Assembly: GCF_008253865.1 (NCBI RefSeq)
Contig: NZ_CP042332.1
Location: 310,001 to 374,000 of the forward strand
Direction: 5' to 3'
Length of the DNA stretch: 64,000 bases
Origin: Bosea sp. F3-2
Lineage (GTDB): Bacteria > Pseudomonadota > Alphaproteobacteria > Rhizobiales > Beijerinckiaceae
The notes below the pieces were generated by a model. The model did no database searches, was not told the DNA's origin, and was given only the letters and a program-made list of their open reading frames with translations. This document shows, piece after piece, positions 60,550 through 64,000 of the stretch. Position numbers and translations under genes: made by a program. Within the stretch, counting starts at the first letter, position 1; each line of letters begins with the position of its first letter.

Positions 60550-61077
60550 TCATCCTTCTGCAGCGTCGCGCTTCGCCTGCGCAACTTGCGATGCCTTCCG
60601 CAGGCGTCCTCGCTCTGCCGGACGGACCAGCGAATTGACGTCCTTGTCCGGAATGTCTCGCATGCCTTGGCTGGCATGGCGCGTGTTGAACGGGATGTTC
60701 TTGCGCTGTGCTTCCATTTTCATGTGGAGCGCGCGTTGGGCATTCTCGACGAGAGTGTGGTTTTTGGCCATCTCCTCCCGGCGCTGGATTTCCGCATTCA
60801 GTCGTTTCAGCGCGGTTGCGAGAACGGTCGCTTTCAGACTCGATCCGGCATTTCCGGCGCTGGGTTCCGCTCCCTTCGGCGGTGCCTTGCCTCGCATTTC
60901 GCGGCGCTGCTGATTGGCATGCGATGACGCCTTGTCGCGAAGATCACGAAGGCGTTTCAAAAGCGCACTCAGTTCGTCGTCCGGCAAGTCTTGCACGGCG
61001 GGATGTCGGGTTTGGGCGACGACGGCACGCTCGTCGGTATTGAGCGCGCGCTCCTCTTCCTTGCGGGTCAGGGACAT
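60550..61077 (-). CDS. conserved hypothetical coiled-coil protein
   Basis: 175 residues from ATG at 61077 (AGGAGGAGG upstream): MSLTRKEEERALNTDERAVV, DELSALLKRLRDLRDKASSH, LATALKRLNAEIQRREEMAK, HMKMEAQRKNIPFNTRHASQ. Strongly helical, basic, soluble. Likely nucleic-acid or scaffold protein. No domain recognised. Confidence 0.65.
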   Translation of the reverse strand: MSLTRKEEERALNTDERAVVAQTRHPAVQDLPDDELSALLKRLRDLRDKASSHANQQRREMRGKAPPKGAEPSAGNAGSSLKATVLATALKRLNAEIQRREEMAKNHTLVENAQRALHMKMEAQRKNIPFNTRHASQGMRDIPDKDVNSLVRPAERGRLRKASQVAQAKRDAAEG

Positions 61078-61150
61078 GCTGGCCTCCTCCTGATGGTTGC
61101 TGCGCTTCTACCACTCCCGATCACGTCGGCCGACGGAGCCAAAATTCAGG

Positions 61151-61460
61151 TCAGTATGTTGTCCTTCGCATAGATCGCTCCGGCAAATCCGTGCAGCCGA
61201 GCAGCGAGAGCAGCTCTCGCTCGACATTGCGCTGCATGGAATGCAGCGGCAAGGCATTGGGTTCGAGCCCGAACGGGTCCTCGAGCTGGTGCCCCAGAGC
61301 GTCGAGCCCGAAGAAGGTGTAGGCAACCAGCAGGACACCGGCAACACCGTTCACCAGCCGAGAGACCCAGCCAGGGCGAAAGGCAGAGTCAGGCAAAAGA
61401 TCAGCGCCGTCCGGTGCAGGAGCAGCGAGTAAGCGAACGGGACCGGCGTATGCCCAACCC
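61151..61460 (-). pseudogene. bestrophin-family channel C-terminal fragment
   Basis: GHTPVPFAYSLLLHRTALIF, CLTLPFALAGSLGW in one frame, then VLLVAYTFFGLDALGHQLED, PFGLEPNALPLHSMQRNVER in another. The Y-T-F-F-G-L-D-A-L-G segment is characteristic of bacterial bestrophins (YneE). About 100 of 300 residues, frameshifted. Confidence 0.8.
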
Positions 61461-61734
61461 GGTCCTGGCGTCCTCTGTCCTTACCCTTCTCCTGGCGCTG
61501 TCCACCGCCGCGTCCGGTATCGTACGGATCTGGCTCGGAGCAGGAACGATGCCTGAGCGCGGCTGGGGCTGGATCGTCGCTTCCGGCGTTCTCTCGACGG
61601 TCGTCGGGTTGATCTTTCTGATCGGCTGGCCGGTCGACAGTGCATGGCTGTTGGGTCTGGTCCTGTGCATCGACCTGATCTTTCAGGGCTGCGGGCTGGT
61701 GGGCCTCGGTCTTCGCGCAAGGGCGGGGCGCTGA
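61450..61734 (+). pseudogene. HdeD-family membrane protein, C-terminal half
   Basis: 94 codons: MPNPVLASSVLTLLLALSTA, GIVRIWLGAGTMPERGWGWI, VASGVLSTVVGLIFLIGWPV, LLGLVLCIDLIFQGCGLVGL. Matches the last three or four helices of HdeD/DUF308 acid-resistance proteins. The first half is missing, the apparent start lying inside the antisense bestrophin relic. Confidence 0.7.
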
Positions 61735-61787
61735 CCGGCCATCTTCAGCGGGTTTGCGTTTGCCGCCGCGGAAGTCGGCATTGGCAA

Positions 61788-61812
61788 GGAACCAGGACGA
61801 GCCCGGCAAGTT
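61788..61812 (+). promoter_or_regulatory. EcfG-like promoter candidate before grpE
   Basis: GGAAC (61788-61792), 16-base spacer, AGTT (61809-61812), one mismatch from GGAAC-N16-CGTT. About 45 bases before the grpE start would be the transcript start. Confidence 0.35.
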
Positions 61813-61866
61813 GGCTCGTAACATCCCAGACGCGCTGCAGGTGATGCAGCCGGATCGGAGGCGTTC

Positions 61867-62520
61867 ATGACTGGCGGAAAAGATGAGGCCAGGCGGGGGC
61901 GCGGCACGCCCTCCGGCGAGTCGAGAAAGCCGGCCGCTGCCGGCGCGTCAGCGCGCATGGACGAAAGCGGCGAAGCCGCCGCCGGGCAGGGGGCCGTCAA
62001 CGAACCGGCAACGCCCCCGGAGAGTGTAACGCTGGCCGCGCTCCAGTCCGAGAACGCTGCGCTGAAGGATCGCCTGCTACGGGCGCTGGCGGAAACCGAG
62101 AATGTCCGCCGCCGGGCAGAACGCGACCTGCACGATGCGCGCCAGTATGCCGTCGCGAAATTCGCCCGAGACCTGCTGCCGGTGGTCGACAACATGGAGC
62201 GCGCCATCGCCAGCGTTCCAGCGGAAGTTCGCCGAAGCGAGGGCGCGGTGAAGGCTTTGATCGAGGGCGTCGCGCTCACTGAGAAAGAGCTGCTGCGCGT
62301 CCTGGCGAAGCATGGCGTGCATAAGCTCACGCCGGTCGGTGAGCGGTTCGATCCACATTTTCACGAAGCACTGTTCGAGGTTCCCGATCCGACCGTTCCG
62401 GACGGCACGGTCAGCCAGGTCGTCGAGCCCGGCTATTCCATCGGGACACGCCCGTTGCGCCCGGCCAAGGTCGGGGTCGCGCGCGGCGGCCCGTCGGGCA
62501 AGCCACCCTCTGGACGCTAG
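61867..62520 (+). CDS. grpE: GrpE nucleotide-exchange factor
   Basis: 217 residues. The N-terminal 60 are disordered and charged. A coiled coil follows (SENAALKDRLLRALAETENV, RRRAERDLHDARQYAVAKFA), then DLLPVVDNMERAIASVPAEV, KHGVHKLTPVGERFDPHFHE and the beta domain EALFEVPDPTVPDGTVSQVV. It exchanges ADP on DnaK. First of a cluster that includes hsp20 and dnaK, so probably an accessory chaperone set distinct from the housekeeping one. Confidence 0.92.
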   Translation: MTGGKDEARRGRGTPSGESRKPAAAGASARMDESGEAAAGQGAVNEPATPPESVTLAALQSENAALKDRLLRALAETENVRRRAERDLHDARQYAVAKFARDLLPVVDNMERAIASVPAEVRRSEGAVKALIEGVALTEKELLRVLAKHGVHKLTPVGERFDPHFHEALFEVPDPTVPDGTVSQVVEPGYSIGTRPLRPAKVGVARGGPSGKPPSGR

Positions 62521-62561
62521 AGCCGAACAGAAGCCGCCTCGAAAGGCAGGGAGCATGGTCG

Positions 62562-63050
62562 ATGAAGAAGATCGTAGCGACAACCGGCCCTTCGCTTGCC
62601 GCGGCGGCGCTCATTGTCGGTCCGTCTCTCGGGGCAGATTTCGCTTGCCCGGACCTCAGCCAGCTCGCCACGCCGCCGGCTGTGGCGGGTCTCGATGCGC
62701 GCTTGCCCAAGGGCTTCGCGCTGGAGCAGAGCGACAAGCTTGCCGCCGCGATCACTCTGCTGCGGGAGCATGGGCTGTCGCCCGGCAATACTACCGACCA
62801 TCTCATTGCCTTCTTCTGTCCGGCAGTGGCGGCCGAGGCCGGTCTCTCCGATGCCGAGAAGCGAGTGCGCGTGATGCGCTTTGCCCAGAAGGTCACGCGC
62901 CTCGTCAATGCGCAGAACGATGTCGAGGAGATCATCTACGACATCCCTCTCAAGCCGGGCATTGCCGAAGCGGCGACGGAGCGCGCCAGGCTGGCAGGGC
63001 TTACCCTGGAAGTCTGGATCGCCCGGATGGTCGAGGCTGCCATTCGCTAG
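62562..63050 (+). CDS. exported protein between grpE and hsp20
   Basis: 162 residues. Signal peptide MKKIVATTGPSLAAAALIVG PSLGA. Mature part FACPDLSQLATPPAVAGLDA, TDHLIAFFCPAVAAEAGLSD, AEKRVRVMRFAQKVTRLVNA. Two cysteines. No known domain. Stands 41 bases after grpE in the same direction, so probably co-transcribed with a cytoplasmic chaperone, which is odd for an exported protein. Confidence 0.65.
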   Translation: MKKIVATTGPSLAAAALIVGPSLGADFACPDLSQLATPPAVAGLDARLPKGFALEQSDKLAAAITLLREHGLSPGNTTDHLIAFFCPAVAAEAGLSDAEKRVRVMRFAQKVTRLVNAQNDVEEIIYDIPLKPGIAEAATERARLAGLTLEVWIARMVEAAIR

Positions 63051-63216
63051 TTCGATCCCCATGGACATTTTGTCCGAGCGGATCCGGACAGCTTGTCTGA
63101 AATGGAGAGTGGTTTTCTCATAAGGGATTGATTTTATTTATTATATTGAGTGTCGTGCCGGTTGCTGGACCGGTCTGACTACGTGTTCCTCAGCGGCGCT
63201 GATTGGGTCGGATCTC

Positions 63217-63774
63217 ATGGCACAAGATGTCTCGCCTCCTGATCGTCCACAAAGTCCTCTGGAGCGTCGCGTCGAGGCACCGTTTCACGCGCTCCACCGT
63301 GAAGTGAACCGCCTGTTCGACGACGTCTTTCATGGCAGGCTGGCCGGCGCGTTCCACGCCGGTCTTCACCATGCTGCGCCGATGGGCCCGGTCATGGACG
63401 TGAGCAGCAACGATCAAGACGTTCGTGTCACCGTCGAGTTGCCTGGAATCGACAGCAACGACATCGATATCTCACTCGACGGCGATCTCCTGACGATACG
63501 CGCCGAGAAGAAGGCCGATAGCGTCGATCCGAAGGACAACTTCCACATTGTCGAGCGGTCCTACGGCAACCTCCAGCGGACGGTGAAGCTTCCCTGCGCG
63601 GTGGTCCCGGGTCGGGCCCAGGCCCGCTTCGACAATGGCGTCCTGATCGTGACGCTGCCCAGACCTCCACAGCAGGCCGCCAGCCGCAAGATCCCGATTG
63701 GAGCGCGCGAAGAGGTGACGCCTGCGGTCCAGGTCCAGCCGCCCTCGGCTCAAGGTCCGAAGGGAGCTCGGTGA
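63217..63774 (+). CDS. small heat-shock protein (Hsp20)
   Basis: 185 residues: FHALHREVNRLFDDVFHGRL, AGLHHAAPMGPVMDVSSNDQ, DVRVTVELPGIDSNDIDISL, LLTIRAEKKADSVDPKDNFH, IVERSYGNLQRTVKLPCAVV, and the I-P-I C-terminal motif. Similar in class to the sHsp at 12825. An AT-rich stretch (63118-63150) about 70-100 bases upstream may hold its promoter. Confidence 0.92.
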   Translation: MAQDVSPPDRPQSPLERRVEAPFHALHREVNRLFDDVFHGRLAGAFHAGLHHAAPMGPVMDVSSNDQDVRVTVELPGIDSNDIDISLDGDLLTIRAEKKADSVDPKDNFHIVERSYGNLQRTVKLPCAVVPGRAQARFDNGVLIVTLPRPPQQAASRKIPIGAREEVTPAVQVQPPSAQGPKGAR

Positions 63775-63826
63775 AGCGGGACCGGCGCCAAACACGACAA
63801 TCAACACACGACAGGGAGGCAGCGCG

Positions 63827-64000
63827 ATGTCCAAAGTCATCGGAATTGATCTCGGAACGACGAATTCTTGCGTTGCCGTCATGGACGGCAAGAGCGCGCG
63901 CGTTATCGAAAACGCCGAGGGCGCGCGGACGACGCCTTCGATCGTGGCGTTCACTTCCGACGGCGAGAGGCTTGTCGGTCAGCCGGCGCGGCGGCAGTCG
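63827..64000 (+). CDS. dnaK: DnaK (Hsp70) chaperone, 5' end only
   Basis: 58 codons to the window edge: MSKVIGIDLGTTNSCVAVMD, GKSARVIENAEGARTTPSIV, AFTSDGERLVGQPARRQS. The phosphate-1 motif IDLGTTNS is intact. GGGAGG upstream. Follows hsp20 by 52 bases in the same operon as grpE. Confidence 0.93.
   Translation, partial: MSKVIGIDLGTTNSCVAVMDGKSARVIENAEGARTTPSIVAFTSDGERLVGQPARRQS

Noticed and set aside
63061..63216. RpoH promoter before the third hsp20
   Set aside because: A CTTGTC occurs near 63090, but no acceptable -10 at 16-17 bases follows, so it was not annotated.
1..64000. CRISPR array, tRNA or rRNA
   Set aside because: No regularly spaced repeats and no cloverleaf or rRNA-like sequence was recognised. 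A computed scan could still find a tRNA missed by eye.

Overview
This window is high-GC DNA (roughly 60-65% by eye) from an alphaproteobacterium. It most likely comes from the Hyphomicrobiales, for example Bosea, Methylobacterium or relatives. The basis is codon use, AapJQMP-type amino-acid transporters, DUF982, DUF6496 and DUF2721 proteins, a DnaE2/DinB relic pair, and the family resemblance of most proteins. Species assignment is inference. No rRNA, tRNA or CRISPR array was recognised.

Layout. 1-2.6 kb: a nitrate/bicarbonate-type (NrtA/CmpA) binding-protein gene behind a good sigma-54 promoter, divergent from a PAS-containing sigma-54 activator. 2.8-10.6 kb: an insertion-sequence graveyard holding an orphan amino-acid binding protein, an IS3 element carrying a nested IS1111-type IS110 element, an O-methyltransferase, and a second IS1111-type element killed by a 19-bp duplication. 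10.8-18.2 kb: a stress block with an aldehyde dehydrogenase, two small heat-shock proteins behind an RpoH-like promoter, DUF982, DUF6496, a membrane protein, and a phosphoribosyltransferase/erythromycin-esterase fusion with a Cys-rich partner. EcfG-like promoter candidates occur twice here and again before grpE. 18.4-21.3 kb: a decayed paoABC aldehyde oxidoreductase operon and half an MFS transporter. 21.3-27.6 kb: a LysR regulator, a cystathionine beta-lyase-like enzyme and a complete AapJQMP-type ABC transporter, suggesting uptake and cleavage of a sulfur or related amino acid. 28.1-34.5 kb: an eight-gene ureide-like operon (GntR regulator, ureidoglycolate-lyase-like, PuuE-like deacetylase, binding protein, two permeases, epimerase, SDR) with no ATPase gene. 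34.8-36.8 kb: three broken genes welded together. 36.8-42.2 kb: an MBL-fold hydrolase/LysR pair and two SDRs with a LysR. 42.2-49.4 kb: a second IS-rich zone with a 46-bp perfect palindrome, IS110 copies, a DinB/outer-membrane-protein chimera, a dnaE2 relic and an intact RES/Xre toxin-antitoxin pair. 49.7-58.6 kb: a LysR-controlled peptide-type ABC transporter (with a permease-ATPase fusion) plus an FAD oxidoreductase and an AstE-like deacylase. 58.8-64 kb: IS110 and methyltransferase relics, then a grpE / secreted protein / hsp20 / dnaK chaperone cluster that runs off the window.

Overall this is an accessory region. Intact transport/catabolism operons, each with its own regulator, alternate with IS-driven wreckage. 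About twenty-five gene-sized relics carry single-base shifts, nonsense changes or truncations. The strongest mechanistic observations are the sigma-54 promoter/activator-site arrangement at 0.6 kb, the same IS1111-type element sitting at the same codon of two different IS3 transposase genes (consistent with RNA-guided targeting), and the ureide-like operon whose transporter lacks an ATPase.
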